Origin: Pyropia yezoensis
Lineage: Eukaryota > Rhodophyta > Bangiophyceae > Bangiales > Bangiaceae
Assembly: GCA_009829735.1 (NCBI GenBank)
Contig: CM020618.1
Location: 40,787,030-40,851,029, forward strand
Length of the DNA stretch: 64,000 nt
Direction of reading: 5' to 3'
A model generated the notes under the pieces. It had not been told where the DNA came from, did no database searches, and saw only the letters and a list, made by a program, of their open reading frames with translations. The number at the start of each line of letters is the position of its first letter. The stretch's first letter is position 1. Positions 19,352 through 30,795 of this stretch are shown one piece after another. A program made the translations under genes and the position numbers.

Positions 19352-22300
19352 TCACGTTGAGGGGGGGCTGCTAGGGTCTATATCACTCCGGGCACAATAT
19401 TCCCGGACCTTCTCAGCGGGAAGGTCCTCCACATACTCCCACGTATCATCCTTGGCCTTATAGCCGAACCAACGCACCCTCAACATGAGGCGGTTAGTGT
19501 CCTCATCCCATCCGTGGTCGATGAACTTATCGAACACGTACTCCTGCGGGCCGTGTTTGGCCGCAGGCAGCGAGGGCAGGCGCCACGCTTCCAGCGCACG
19601 CGCCCAAGCTGGGTCGTCTGCAGGCGGTGGTGCCACTGTGACCACGTCCTGTCCGTTTACTGTGCGGACCCCATCGTCACTTTCGATGGTGAAGCGCCGC
19701 CCATCAGTACGAAGGACCTGGTACGGTCCCTTCGTCTGGAATACCAGCTTACCCCCAGTTGGGGTGTGTGAGTGAGCCAGTACCCAATCACCCTGCTCGG
19801 GGACATGCTTAGCATTGCGCACCTTTTTGTCAAAAGTACGCTTGTATTGCTGAGTTCCCAATTCTGGCCGATCCGGACAGGAACACAAACAAACTGCAGA
19901 TGACCAATGGCATGTCTCAGATGAGGCCCGTCTGACCACACCTGGTTCTCCTCCGACCAATGACAGCTCCGCATGGGGGTCCGATGAAGAGCAAACGGAG
20001 GATCTCAGGTTTCCAGGGGACTTCCCGACCACATCGGCACCAGTTGCCAGCTGCTAAAACGATCTTCTGAGACCTGCTGGGGACGCCGCATGTGATGGAG
20101 GAGATACGACCGAGATCGAACGAGAAAACAGAAGTGAACTGACCAATCAGCGCTCAGTTCGAGACACACCGTCGCCGCAACCAATAACATTCTTCCAGGG
20201 ATCTGAGCGTCACAGCACGCTATTGGTGACTTCTAGGACACTGGCACGCCATTGGCTCAATCTCGTGATCATGTGCTTGTGTTCTTGTTCAGATCGGCCA
20301 AAATTCGGTACATAGCAATAGCGCTTTTGCGCTTTGTCCATCTCAGCTGACTTTAGGGATGAGTTTTTCAAGCCTAGCAGCGAACTCTGCCTAACTCTCA
20401 GTAGGAGTAGGCGTACTGCCACCATCTTCACTAGTTGGGAGCGGCCGCTGCACGGCGATAGACCGCACGCGACGGGGGGTCACAAAAGCGAGGGGTACTT
20501 CCCCGGTAGATGAGTGAACATGCGAATTGTAGGCAGTCGTAAGAATAGAAACGTATTGGTCCCACGTTTTCACGTGCTCACTCACATAGTGGCGCAGCTG
20601 CCGAACAATAGTTTTGTCGAAGCGCTCCACCTGCCCATTAGTTTGTGGGTGGTAGGGAGTGGCATAGTTTGCCTTAACCCCCGACATATCCAGCACTCCC
20701 TGAAACAGTACGGACGCAAATTGCGGTCCATTGTCCGATAGTGTACTGTCCGGGATGCCATACGCGGCAACCCAGTGATCTAGGAAGGCTGACACGACCG
20801 ACATGGCCGTGATCTCTGCCAGAGGGATCGCTCGCGTAAGTTTCGGGAAGCGATCGCAGATGACCAGGAGGTACTGGTTGCCCTCCTCGGTCACTAGCAG
20901 TGGCCCAAGGATGTCCATTGCCAACGCGGCAAAGGGCTCCTTGGCCGGGAACAGTGACATAGCCGTAGTAGGCCGCCGTTCCATCAGACGGATCTGCGCA
21001 CAAATTGTGCAGGCAGCTACCCAACTGTAGATGTCCACCACCATGGACGGCCAGTAGTACCTGGTCCTCAGGGTCTGGTACAGTTTACTAGACCCCAGGT
21101 GTCCACCTGTGGGAGCATTATTCTCCCTCTCAAGAATACTGTCCTTGAGGGATGCGGGGACGACAAGTTGTTCGGTCCCCTGGAACACCCCCCTCCTCAA
21201 GAGGAGGTCATCGTCTCCGATAAAGAACCGCGTCTCCGCCACCGTATCCAGCGTATCCCTCTGCGACTTGCAGAAGGGTCCTCGGCCTGGGCCTTCACCA
21301 CCTCGTCTAGGGACAGGGGAAAGTACTTCTTGTTCCCTGGCGCCTCGGGGTCCAACGCCTGACCCGAGCGCGTGACTACCCCCACGATGGGGATGTCCTC
21401 AGCGACTGAGTTAGTGTCCAGCCCCTCGGTAGGTACCCGAAAAAGGCCGTCGGCAAGGGCATGTTGCCTGCCAGGTCGGTACTCAATATCAAAGTTGAAG
21501 GGTGCCAGTCGCACCCTCCACCGGTTGAGACGAGTGTTCGTACAATCCGTCTTGAAAATGAACTGTAACGCGCGGTGGTCACAGCGGATGAGGAACTTCT
21601 CACCCTCTAGGTAGTGACGAAGTGACGTCACCGCCCACACCACTGCAAGTCCTTCCAACTCGGTGACTCCGTAGTTCTTCTCAGCCGAGTTCAGCCCCTT
21701 GCTGAAGTATCCCACCGGCAAGTACTCCTTGTCCGGCTGCTGCTGAAGCAACACACAACCAAGTTGGTCGTAGCTAGCGTCCAAATCCAGGATGTAGTGG
21801 CCTCCCAACCTGGGAATAGCCAAGATAGGGGGCTTCAGCAGAAGGTCCCGAAGAGTCTCAAAGGATTCCTGCTCCACCCGACTTGGGGGGGGTAGGTGCT
21901 TCGAAAGCGTTGAGCTAACTAGCTCATTCAGCGGCTTCGCCACGTTGGCGAAGCCCTTGGTGTAACGTCGGTACACGATACACATCCCGAGGAAGCTCCT
22001 CATCTGGGTCTGGGTCCGGTGGTACTGAGCCTTACGGATGGCCCTCAAGTTCTTCTCGTTGACACTGAGGCGCCCCGGACGGACAACATGTCCCAAGTTT
22101 TCCCCCTCTTGAGTGAAGAGGTGGCACTTGCTCGCCTTCAGTGACATACCGGCGTCAGCAAGTAGCTTGAACACCTGGCCAAGATGGCCAATGTGTTCCT
22201 CCGGACTTCGGGAGAACACAATGATATCGTCTAGGTATACGAGAGAGATCTGCCACCGCACTCCGGACAGAATCATGTCCATAGCGCGCTGGAAAGCTGC

Positions 22301-23804
22301 AAGCGCGTTACACAGTCCAAACGGTAGTCGCTTGCAATGGTAGGTACCACAGTGACAGGTAAAGGTAGTTTTATGCCTGTCTTCCGGGGCATCGGGAATT
22401 TCCCAGGACCCCGCGTTACAGTCTAGGGTAAAGAACACGTTTACCTCCCCCAGAGAGTCCAGACAGTCGTCCATCCTAGGTAGGGGATAACTATCCTTCA
22501 CCGTGCTCTCGTTGAGCTTACGGTAGTCGATACAGAACCGTGGGGTCCCATCCACTTTGGGGACAATAACCACCGGACTCGCCCACTCGGCGTTGCTGGC
22601 CTCAATCACATCGAGGGCCTCCATGCGAGCGACTTGCTCCAACGAGGGCCCTTGAACGGGGCCCTCCCCTATACGGTTGTTGGCGTATAGGGGGTGCACC
22701 GGGCTTCAACTCGATCCGGTGTTGGGTGGCTCTCATGAGTCCCAATTGACCATCCCACAACTTGTGATATTGGTCCAAAAGGCGTTCAACTTGAACCCTC
22801 GACCTGGGTGGAACACTCTCCATGTTAACATGGGGCCGAGGAGAGGCGGCTGACTTGGCTTGGTGCTTCTCCTTTCCGGACGTCGGGTCGCTACTTGCGC
22901 CCGCATTGAGGGTGACCGCTTCTAAAGGTCCCTCATGTTGGTCGATATAGCCGAACTTGGCTCCCGACTTGAAGTACTTGGGCGACGAGCTCAGGTTCAT
23001 AACCTGGATCCTCCACGGGACTCCGGCTTTGGAGTCCATCGTGCCAAGGGCAACATGCACTTGGTGCTTGCGAGCAAGACGGGGGTGAGGGTGCACCAAC
23101 CCGTTCCCCGTATAATCAGTTACGACGTCAACGTGCGCCACCGAGTTGAGGGGCAACGTGACTTTGCGGGCTAAACCCAGGGTAGCAGTAAACCCTTCCC
23201 TCACCGAACAAACAGGCTTCGACTGTGAGACTGTCACAGGAGCCACAGACTTTCCCTTACCAAGGATGGGGATGGTCTCCCCATTCATCAACTTGACCCA
23301 ATACTCAGGGCCACAAATCAAAGGCACTTGTGTTACAACATAAGGGGTACCCAGAAGCAGGGGTACCGATATATTCTCGACTACTCCATAGGTCACGTCG
23401 ACCTCATGGGTTCCCAACCTAGTTGGTAGGGTCACGGCACCAACGATGGGAAGTACCCCACCATTGATGTCGATCAGATGGTCCGCTTGAGACCTCCAGC
23501 GTTGGAGCTTCACCTCCATTGGTAATAGCGAGTTGCATATCAAGGAGGCTCCTAACCCGGTATGAAGTACGATACGGGCACAACAGGCACGCCCGGGGGC
23601 GAGTTGCACACGTCCAGCAACCTCGGAGCTCTCACCCGTCAGCACCGCGATGACCCGACGTGGGTTTACGTTCTTGGGGAGTCCTACCCGAGGTGGGCGG
23701 CCTCCCTTAGGTCGCCGCAGTATCCGGCAGGGTTGGTTCGTCCTCTTGACCCACTTGGCCGAGGCTGCCGTTGTGAGCTTAGGACGGCCAGCTCCAACGG
23801 TCAT
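19352..23804 (-). pseudogene. pol: pol region of A2 (fossil, broken)
   Basis: Colinear with A1 pol: protease (about 23.5-23.6 kb), reverse transcriptase (about 22.1-22.6 kb), RNase H (about 21.5-21.8 kb), integrase (about 20.5-21.2 kb) and chromodomain (about 19.4-19.5 kb). It is broken in several places and carries a MITE at 19847-20318. Confidence 0.9.
19847..20318. mobile_element. 472-bp TA-flanked MITE inserted in A2
   Basis: Comparison with A1 shows an extra 472 bp here, flanked by TA on both sides (19845-19846, 20319-20320). Its ends form an imperfect inverted repeat of about 45 bp, TTGCTGAGTTCCCAATTCTG at one end and TTGCTATGTACCGAATTTTG at the other, both continuing GCCGATC. No transposase inside. 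A TA target suggests a Tc1/mariner-mobilised MITE; its ends differ from those at 16153/26739, so it is a separate family. Confidence 0.8.
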
Positions 23805-25752
23805 TCGTTTCCCGCCGACTTGACGTCTGAATCCGAGGGCGCAGGGGAAGACGACGAGTCCGAGGACGACGTGTTCGCCCCCTCCGCCGAGGGTGTGGTG
23901 ACCGCCACTACCGGTCGAGGTCCACCCTCGCGGCGTGAACGTACTTCGTTCGTAGCCGACTTCTTACTCGTATTCTTAACAAGTTGTTGAATGCGTTTAC
24001 TCAACTTGGGGCAATCATATGCCCAGTGTCCATCGGAGTTGCAGTTCCCACACCGGTTGTCAGTTCCCGGAGGGGTCTTCCAGACTTGGGAAGACGAAGA
24101 CGTACCCTGGGAAGTTCCCACGGCAGCTACTACCCTTTCCTTGCGAATTCGGCGTGCCTCTCGCAACTCTCTGGCCTGGCGCGCCTCCTCGCGTTCCTTG
24201 GCCAACTCGGCCTGACGCTCCTGGCGTTGTTCCTCCCGCAACTTGCGATAGGCCTCGCCTCTGCGATAGGCGAACCTAGCCAACTCGGCCAGGGTCGCCC
24301 GGGCAGTGTTATGCTCCCGGGTCTCCATCCGGACTGACCAATGGAGTCCCTCCACAAAACCGACTCTTAACCACAGCTTGTGGATGAAGAAACCCACAAA
24401 GATTGTTGAGCTTACGAATTCGCTCCGCGAAGGACAACTCGTCCTCAGCCGCTTCCCGGTGAGCTTGGGTAAACTCCTCAACTTGAGAAGCCAACGCTGC
24501 CTCATCAACCATGGCTCTCAACAACCAGTTGACGAGCTCCAAATAGGACGTCACCTCCCCAGCGCCTCCACTTAAGGAGCTGGGCATGACGGACATAAGT
24601 TCTGTCCGCAGGTCGCCCTTCGTAAACTCCTGTAGCATATGGAAAGCCATGCCTTCACTTATGGCATTGTCGTCGCAGGCTTTTGTGAAACGACGTAGGA
24701 ACTCAAAGACACGGAGGGGGGGAGTTCCATCCCACTCCGCTTTGTGCCCAAAAGAGTGAAGTGCATTCTTCTTAGCACGGCCCATGGCTCGGGCCTGGTC
24801 AGGACCATACGCCACCGACTTGTTGTGGAGGGCGTAGGTCTCACAGTCAAAGATCCTCTGGTAGACCGGGTTGGCTACCTGGATCTTGGACGGCACCTCA
24901 CGTTGAGAGAAAAGCCGCTTAGGCACTGGGGTAAGTTGACCCGCAGTGCCTGTCGTATGTCGCGGCGAGCTTGGTGTAGCCGCCGGCGATTTCGAGGGAA
25001 ACTTCCCCGTGAAGGGCGTACGCCCCACCGAGAATGGTGTGGCTCCCTCGTTGGGAGTCACAGGTGTCGCCCCCTGTTCGGGGCGACCCGAAATAGGCGT
25101 GAGGAGGGATTCCCCCTGCGCCTGCGGGCTCGAAAGCCCCAATCCGGTCTGGACATTAAGGCCATCTGGCAAACTCGCCACAATCTGATTCAGAATAGTA
25201 TTCCTCATCGTGACCACCAGGTCCGGCAAAGTCTGCCGTAACACATTGGTCGCCTCCCGACGGACAGTTTCCGCGAGGAGTGGATTGTCGACTCCAGTTG
25301 AGTCTCGGTCCGCCTCCGGGAGTCCACCTGAGGGGTAACCACGATCCTCAGGGGTCTCAACCGGGGGCATGGGCGCGAGCCCATCGCCGACCAACGGAGG
25401 TCCGCCGTCCTCCGAGAGCCTAGTTGGCGACGGCTCCATGCCAAAGTTCGCTCCAACCCGGGTGGAACCCGCGGGGACAGTCCTCACCCCTTGGGACGTT
25501 CCCGTTGAGTGTACCACACGGTGGCCGGACTTCGGCCCACCCACATCATAAGTGTCACCCGAGTAAACTCCCGACTGAGTCGGGGTGGCCTGTTGCCCGC
25601 TCATACTCCCAGTCCTGCTGGCTTAAGGGACCTCCACTCCCTCTGCGACCCCAGGTATACCTACATGTGTCTCACCAGTATTCGAAGGCACTGAAGTACG
25701 TGCGTCACCCGTGTACTCCCCAGCCGACGGGGGGGTCCGAACTAGCCATGTT
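23801..25752 (-). pseudogene. gag: gag region of A2 (fossil, broken)
   Basis: Colinear with A1 gag: Pro/Gly-rich first part, capsid-like middle, charged Arg/Glu stretch, CCHC knuckle (CGNCNSDGHWAYDC) and Ser/Asp tail, with the same ATGA overlap into pol. Broken. Confidence 0.88.
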
Positions 25753-25868
25753 GGCTAACGATCCGTATGACACGGTCCAAGTCCACCGTTCCTCTGAGAC
25801 AGAGGGCCCCCTACACCCGGGTGCACCCCGAGGTAAAGTTTACCTCTGTCCCGTGCTGCTCCACCAAA

Positions 25869-26338
25869 TGTGGCAAAAACCTCTTGCACACGCGACACAC
25901 AAGTTGGGGCGGTGCACAAGGGCTGCCTCCCGGGTCGGGGGGAACCGGAAGAAGTGCAAGTCGCACACACTCTATCCCTGTTGTGGGGCAATCCCCTCAC
26001 TGACAAACAAGAGGATGGTGTGTGGTCCAACAGTTTCTTGGTCGGGACGGGGACGCAGGGCCAAGCCCCGCTGTCCCTCCCCTTATCCCCCCAGGGTCCC
26101 CTCAGAATCTCGCCACTCAGAATCTCCCACCCCAGCACCTGCCCACCGGGCCACACGAAAATTCAAGACGATAAATGCAGAAAACCCTCAAATCCAAGTT
26201 GGATTTACTACTAAGCTAACTATCCCAAACTTAGGGAATATGGACCCAAATGCAGGGGGAGGAACGGGTCAGGCTAGTGGCCTGCCGCCCCTTGCATGGC
26301 ACGTGTTGCCCCCCTACCTGGGGGTCAATACTGCCACA
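25869..26338 (-). repeat. 5' LTR of A2
   Basis: 470 bp. It is nearly identical to the 5' LTR of A1 (about two differences by eye), closer than to its own 3' LTR. The primer-binding site is at 25849-25866. Confidence 0.92.
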
Positions 26339-26741
26339 GAGCTCTTGAGGGCCCATAGCCTTTGGAAGGCCTCTGATCTCCTTATGAGGCACAGTATTAG
26401 GGCACCCGGCCCGTGCCGTCACGTAGGCACCTGTTCTCTGCTTTAGGGTCAAAAAAGAGGCGATGGCGCCACAGAACTTTCCGGTTGCGACCATCTTTTC
26501 CATTGCTCCCTCCTGCTGGGGGCTCAGAGGGGTTCTGACCTTTCTCCCCATGGCGCCTGTGAGACTCTACTCGCCCCAACGGCGAAGCTGTGAGCATTTT
26601 TCTGTAGCGCGCCACACAGCTGTTCAGCGACGAAGTCGACAGATGTCCATAAATCTGCACCGCAGAGATCGTTTTTCCGATTTGGTCGCACGTCGAACCG
26701 GGCGTGTCAAAGTGGACAAGTAATATTGGGTAGGTACTGTA

Positions 26742-26951
26742 CATGCATGCGCCAGCACCGAACGAAGCAGCCGCGGCGGCGCCAAAGCCGCGCACAACAA
26801 GGCCGTGAGGGTGTCTCACATGGAAGCGAGGGTGACCAGTACAGCGTCAAGTAGCACGTCCATGGTGCAAAAGTCCGAAAACCAGCTTCGGCCTGGCTGC
26901 TTGAAGTGCCACCTGGCAGGTCCCACCCCATCCACGTGGGTGCACGGGACG

Positions 26952-26983
<32 letters not shown>

Positions 26984-28303
26984 CACACTCCAAAATTTTT
27001 AGAGGGTGCAGATAGATGCGGATTCCTATCCGTCTGGCACCAGATTTTCACAACTCGCATATGAGGGAAGGCTGCCAGGCTGCTTTTTTCTCGAAAAATA
27101 TATTAGCGGACTCGACAGCACGTCAGGAGTCCGGCCGTCTTGTCCGTTTCTGCGGGCGATGCCTGGTTGCTGAGGAAAAAGCCGCACTTGAATGAGCCTG
27201 AGGATAGCTCCTCCCTCGCCCCTCGCTGACAGTGACGCGTCCGTGAGGGGGGTTGGCCGTGCTGGGGAAAGCGTGGGGCAGACTATTGTTGTGCAGCGGT
27301 GTGGAGCGCGCCTGCTGGCTCCCGCCAACACCCTATCGAGAACAGCTGGGGGGGTTTAAGGAGGGAAGGTGGGGTGGGTGAGGGCACGCGGGAAGAGGCG
27401 CTTGCGCCACCGTCAGCCCACTGCAGCACAGAGAGAGGTACTGATAGGCCGGGACAGGCTCACAGACATGTTCTGCTCTTCTGGTGACTCTGCCAGGTGC
27501 TCAAACCCGGGATAGGAGGAGGAAGAGAGTAGCGGGGCACAGGTGGGGCGAGCAGGACGCACGGATGCATTGCGAAGAAGTCGGATTCGGGCCAACAATC
27601 AGTCAGATGAGCGTTCAGGGGCGGTAATTAAAACCAATTTGACATCTGCAGGAGCGCTCTCTTTTCAGCCCGTGAGGCTACGATCGCGCACCTGTGCTCC
27701 TATTTTTCTCTTCTTTATATCGTTGAAGAGCCTGTGAGCTGGCGCACCCAACGGTGCGACTCACGTACACCCCCTCGCACTGGATCATACTTTAGTACGA
27801 GTTGCCTTGCGGCTGCCGCCGACTTCTGCGGCCGTTCAGAAGGGATTCTCGTATGTGAACACTGTGGGTTTTCTATGTAAGCGGAAGTTGTAAAAAACTG
27901 GTGTCACTTCTGAAAAACTGGTTTCAGACGGATACCTCGTTGGACCCCAGGCCTGCACAAACCTTCCTGCGGTCGCGTGCTTCCCCTCGGCCCCACCCCA
28001 CCTGCCTCACCCCTCCCGCCGCCGAGACCTACAACACCGCCGACCGAGCGCTACGGCACCGTCCTCGGCAGCAATACAGTTCGGGCCAGCCGCGGGCCCG
28101 AACCCCTGACCATTCTTCCCCAGGCGCCACCGGCTTCCCTTCCCTCCTCGTCGCCCTCCTCCCCTCCGTCAGTCCTTCCACCCATCCCTCCTTTCCCCTT
28201 TCTCCCTACGCCTTTGCTCCGCTTAACCCCCCCTCCCCCCCCCGCGGCAGCCTGCCAATGGTCGCCGCCACCCGCACGCACCGCCGCCGACGCCGCCGCG
28301 CAC
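26742..28303. other. Intergenic, upstream of the ketoacyl-CoA synthase gene; long poly-C tract
   Basis: No gene recognised. 26952-26982 is an uninterrupted run of 31 C. About 27.6-27.9 kb is less GC-rich and may hold the promoter of the plus-strand gene starting near 28.3 kb; no defined element can be named. Confidence 0.5.
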
Positions 28304-28478
28304 ATGGCCACGCCGGGGGGCGGTGCGCCTGAGCTGGCCCCCCCGGCGGCGGCGCCGCGCTTCCGCCCCCGCCAGCGGCGCGGCCGCCCGATCCTCCCCG
28401 TCGAGGGGGTGGGCGAGGACAGCAGCAGCAGCGGCGGCGGGGGTGGCGGGGGTGGCAGCGGTGGTGGCGGCGGCGTCA

Positions 28479-28510
<32 letters not shown>

Positions 28511-28704
28511 CACAGTAGCAGCGGCAGCCTTGGGCATGGCCGCCGCTGGCATGATGGGTCGGCGCGGGGTAGCCGCAGCCGAAGCGGCGGCAGCGGCGGC
28601 GGCAGGGGTGGCGCGCCCGCCCCCTTTGCCACCCCCCCCCGGCGGGGTATGTCGGCAGACCCCCCCCCCCCCCCCCCCCCCCGGCGACCACGCTCTTCTC
28701 CCTC
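28304..28704 (+). other. Probable N-terminal part of the ketoacyl-CoA synthase gene in a shifted frame; (GGC)n and C23 runs
   Basis: The synthase frame has no ATG: it is closed by a TAG at 28570-28572 and shows no Met codon until about 29750. In another frame an ATG at 28304 gives MATPGGGAPELAPPAAAPRF followed by a Ser/Gly-rich run, a plausible start. The two frames are separated by an uninterrupted run of 23 C (28660-28682) and GGC repeats (about 28430-28512). A wrong homopolymer length in the assembly, or a short intron, would explain the break. Confidence 0.5.
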
Positions 28705-30795
28705 GTGCCGCCGACGCGGTCTGGCTGGGCGGCCGCCCAGCGCCGCTGGGCGGCTGACCCCGTCGCCCGCACCGCCGACCTCACCGACGTTGGCCGCGGC
28801 TACCGCATTCTCGACCCGCTGTCGTCGGCAACGGCGGCCGGGTGGGTGGCGGCCGCGCTGGCCGCCGCGGGCGGGTGGTGTGCGTGGGGCGCCCGCGACT
28901 CGCTCGCCGCCGCCGCCGCCGCGTCGGTACGCGCCGAGCTGGCCGCCACCGCCGCGGTGGCGGCGGCGCTCGCGGCGGTGCTGCTGCACGTGGCGCTGCG
29001 GCGGCGTCCCGGGGTGTACCTGCTCGACTTTACCACCTTCAAGCCGCCACGGGCGCTGCAGGTGAGCCACGACCGCTTTGCAGAGATCACGACCGCGATC
29101 GCTACCTTTTCCGCCGAGGACATTGCGTTCCAGACGCGCCTGCTGGGGCGGTCAGGCATTGGGGACACGTCGGCGCTACCGGCTGGTATCCACCGGGTGG
29201 CGGAGCTAGGGGAAGCGGCCGCGGCGGCGTCGGCGCTGGGGGTGTCTCGTGGTGTGCACGGCCGGGGGGGGCGGGGGGGGCATAGGGGGGGCGAGGGAGC
29301 TGCCTCGCGCCCCGCCACCAGTGGTGGGGGTGGGGCGGGCGACGGGCTGGCGCCCGTGCGCGGCGATGGCGGCGGTGCCGATGGGGCCTGTGGGGCAGGC
29401 AGGAGGCGAGGCGCTGCCGGGGACTTCCGCCACGGAGGGCCGCCCAGCGCTGTTGGCGGGTCGGACACGGGCAGCAGCGGCGGCGGCAGTAGCAGGGGCG
29501 TGTGCAGTAGCGGCAGTAGCGCGGAGGCGGGCCGGCGGTCGTCCAGCAGTGTGGGATCTACCGGCAGTGTCCCCCCCCCCGTCAACCCGTCTCGCGAGCT
29601 GTCCCTGCACCTTGCGCGGCAGGAGGCGGAGCAGGTGATCTTTGGCGTCGTCGACGAGCTCCTCGCCCGCACGCGGCTGGATCCCCGCTCGTCGATTGAC
29701 ATCGTCATTGTCAATTGCTCCCTCTTCTCCCCGTCCCCATCCCTGTCGGCCATGATTGTCAACCACTACCGCTTGCGCTCGTCTGTGAGGACGTACAACC
29801 TAGGCGGCATGGGCTGCTCCGCCGGTGTTATTGCGGTGGAGCTGGCACGGGACCTCCTTCAGGTGTATCGCGGCGCGCGGGCGCTGGTGGTTTCCACTGA
29901 GAACCTCACCCAAAACTGGTACCTTGGCGCTGAGCGGAGTATGCTCGTCGGGAACGCGCTGTTCCGGATGGGCGGCTCGGCGGTGCTCATGACGAGCGTG
30001 TCGGCCGACGTGCCGCGCTGTCGATACCGCCTCGCGCACGTGGTGCGTACGCACGTGGGCGCCGACGACCAGGCGTACGACTCTATTTTTGAGATGGAGG
30101 ACGTGCAGGGCGCGCGAGGCGTCAAGCTGTCAAAAAACATCATGGACGTGGCCGGGGGGGCGCTCAAACGCAACCTCACCGAGCTGGCACCCCTGGTGCT
30201 GCCACTCCGCGAGCAGGCCCGGTTTTTTGCCCACCTCGCGCGGCATCTGTGGAGCCAGCGGGGATGGGGGTGGGCAGGCTGGCGTGCGTGGGTGGTGGGC
30301 GGCGCCTCGTGGGCGGGGGGGACGGGAGCGGCGGCGGGGGCGGCGGTGGGGGGGCGCCGCCGCGGCCCTGGTGGACGTCCTACGCCGACCCGTACGGGTG
30401 GCCTGTACGGCGCCGCCGCCCGTGCCGGTCGCACGCCGCCGTCGGCGCCGTCGGCGGCGGCGCCGTCCGCGGCGCCCTACGTGCCCGACTTTCACACCGC
30501 CTTTGAGCATTTTTGCTTCCACACTGGCGGCCGCCCCGTCATTGACGTGCTGGAAAAGGCGCTGGACCTGTCCCCCGTGGACGTGGAGGCGTCTCGCTAC
30601 GCGCTGCGGGTGTATGGCAATACGAGCAGCGCGTCGGTGTGGTACGAGATGGAGTTCCTCGAGGCCGCGGGGCGCATGCACGCGGGTGACCGGACGTGGC
30701 AGCTGGCGTTTGGCAGCGGCTTCAAGTGCAACAGTGCAGTGTGGGTGGCTCTTCGCGACGTGCCGCCATCGCCTGAGCTCATTCGGGAGGAATGA
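28705..30795 (+). CDS. KCS: 3-ketoacyl-CoA synthase (very-long-chain fatty acid elongase, KCS/FAE1 type)
   Basis: Condenses malonyl-CoA with a long-chain acyl-CoA, the first step of fatty-acid elongation at the ER. The open frame gives 696 codons; 28705 is a GTG, so the real start is probably upstream (see 28304). Two N-terminal membrane segments lie within residues ~40-95, as in plant KCS. The FAE1/CUT1 region starts at YLLDFTTFKPP. The catalytic triad is visible: Cys 371 (GGMGCSAG), His 606 (FCFHTGG) and Asn 639 (GNTSSAS). His-Asn spacing is 33, as in plant FAE1. Two Gly/Arg-rich insertions (about residues 175-290 and 510-590) make it longer than the usual ~500 aa. It is convergent with the carrier gene (348 bp between stops). 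The call is solid; the N-terminus is not. Confidence 0.93.
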   Translation: MPPTRSGWAAAQRRWAADPVARTADLTDVGRGYRILDPLSSATAAGWVAAALAAAGGWCAWGARDSLAAAAAASVRAELAATAAVAAALAAVLLHVALRRRPGVYLLDFTTFKPPRALQVSHDRFAEITTAIATFSAEDIAFQTRLLGRSGIGDTSALPAGIHRVAELGEAAAAASALGVSRGVHGRGGRGGHRGGEGAASRPATSGGGGAGDGLAPVRGDGGGADGACGAGRRRGAAGDFRHGGPPSAVGGSDTGSSGGGSSRGVCSSGSSAEAGRRSSSSVGSTGSVPPPVNPSRELSLHLARQEAEQVIFGVVDELLARTRLDPRSSIDIVIVNCSLFSPSPSLSAMIVNHYRLRSSVRTYNLGGMGCSAGVIAVELARDLLQVYRGARALVVSTENLTQNWYLGAERSMLVGNALFRMGGSAVLMTSVSADVPRCRYRLAHVVRTHVGADDQAYDSIFEMEDVQGARGVKLSKNIMDVAGGALKRNLTELAPLVLPLREQARFFAHLARHLWSQRGWGWAGWRAWVVGGASWAGGTGAAAGAAVGGRRRGPGGRPTPTRTGGLYGAAARAGRTPPSAPSAAAPSAAPYVPDFHTAFEHFCFHTGGRPVIDVLEKALDLSPVDVEASRYALRVYGNTSSASVWYEMEFLEAAGRMHAGDRTWQLAFGSGFKCNSAVWVALRDVPPSPELIREE

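Larger units (their letters stand above)
16490..26338 (-). mobile_element. Ty3/gypsy chromovirus-like LTR retrotransposon, copy A2 (broken)
   Basis: Same family as A1 in inverse orientation: 9849 bp, LTRs of 471 and 470 bp, a 5-bp duplication GAGCT (16485-16489 and 26339-26343), the same primer-binding site (25849-25866) and polypurine tract. The sense genes are broken in several places, roughly half a dozen breaks by eye, and a 472-bp MITE sits in the pol region. The opposite-strand ORF is still open at full length. LTR identity is again about 97% by eye, so it is not much older than A1. Confidence 0.92.
16151..26741. mobile_element. Tc1/mariner-like non-autonomous element split by LTR element A2
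   Basis: 28-bp inverted repeats lie at 16153-16180 (CAGTACGTACCCAATATTAT...) and 26712-26739 (reverse complement, two mismatches), each next to a TA dinucleotide (16151-16152, 26740-26741), the Tc1/mariner target. Without the LTR insertion (16490-26338 plus one GAGCT) the element is only about 0.73 kb. Minus-strand reading shows a start-like piece (MGRKVRTPLSPQQEG, from 26551) and, on the other side, a piece like a Tc1 C-terminus (VVAARGACTKSFW). It therefore looks like an internal-deletion derivative of a Tc1/mariner element, older than A2. Confidence 0.8.

Noticed and set aside
28051-29070. Long minus-strand Pro/Arg-rich ORF over the 5' part of the ketoacyl-CoA synthase gene
   Set aside because: Mirror image of GGC/GCC-rich coding DNA; no domain and extreme composition.
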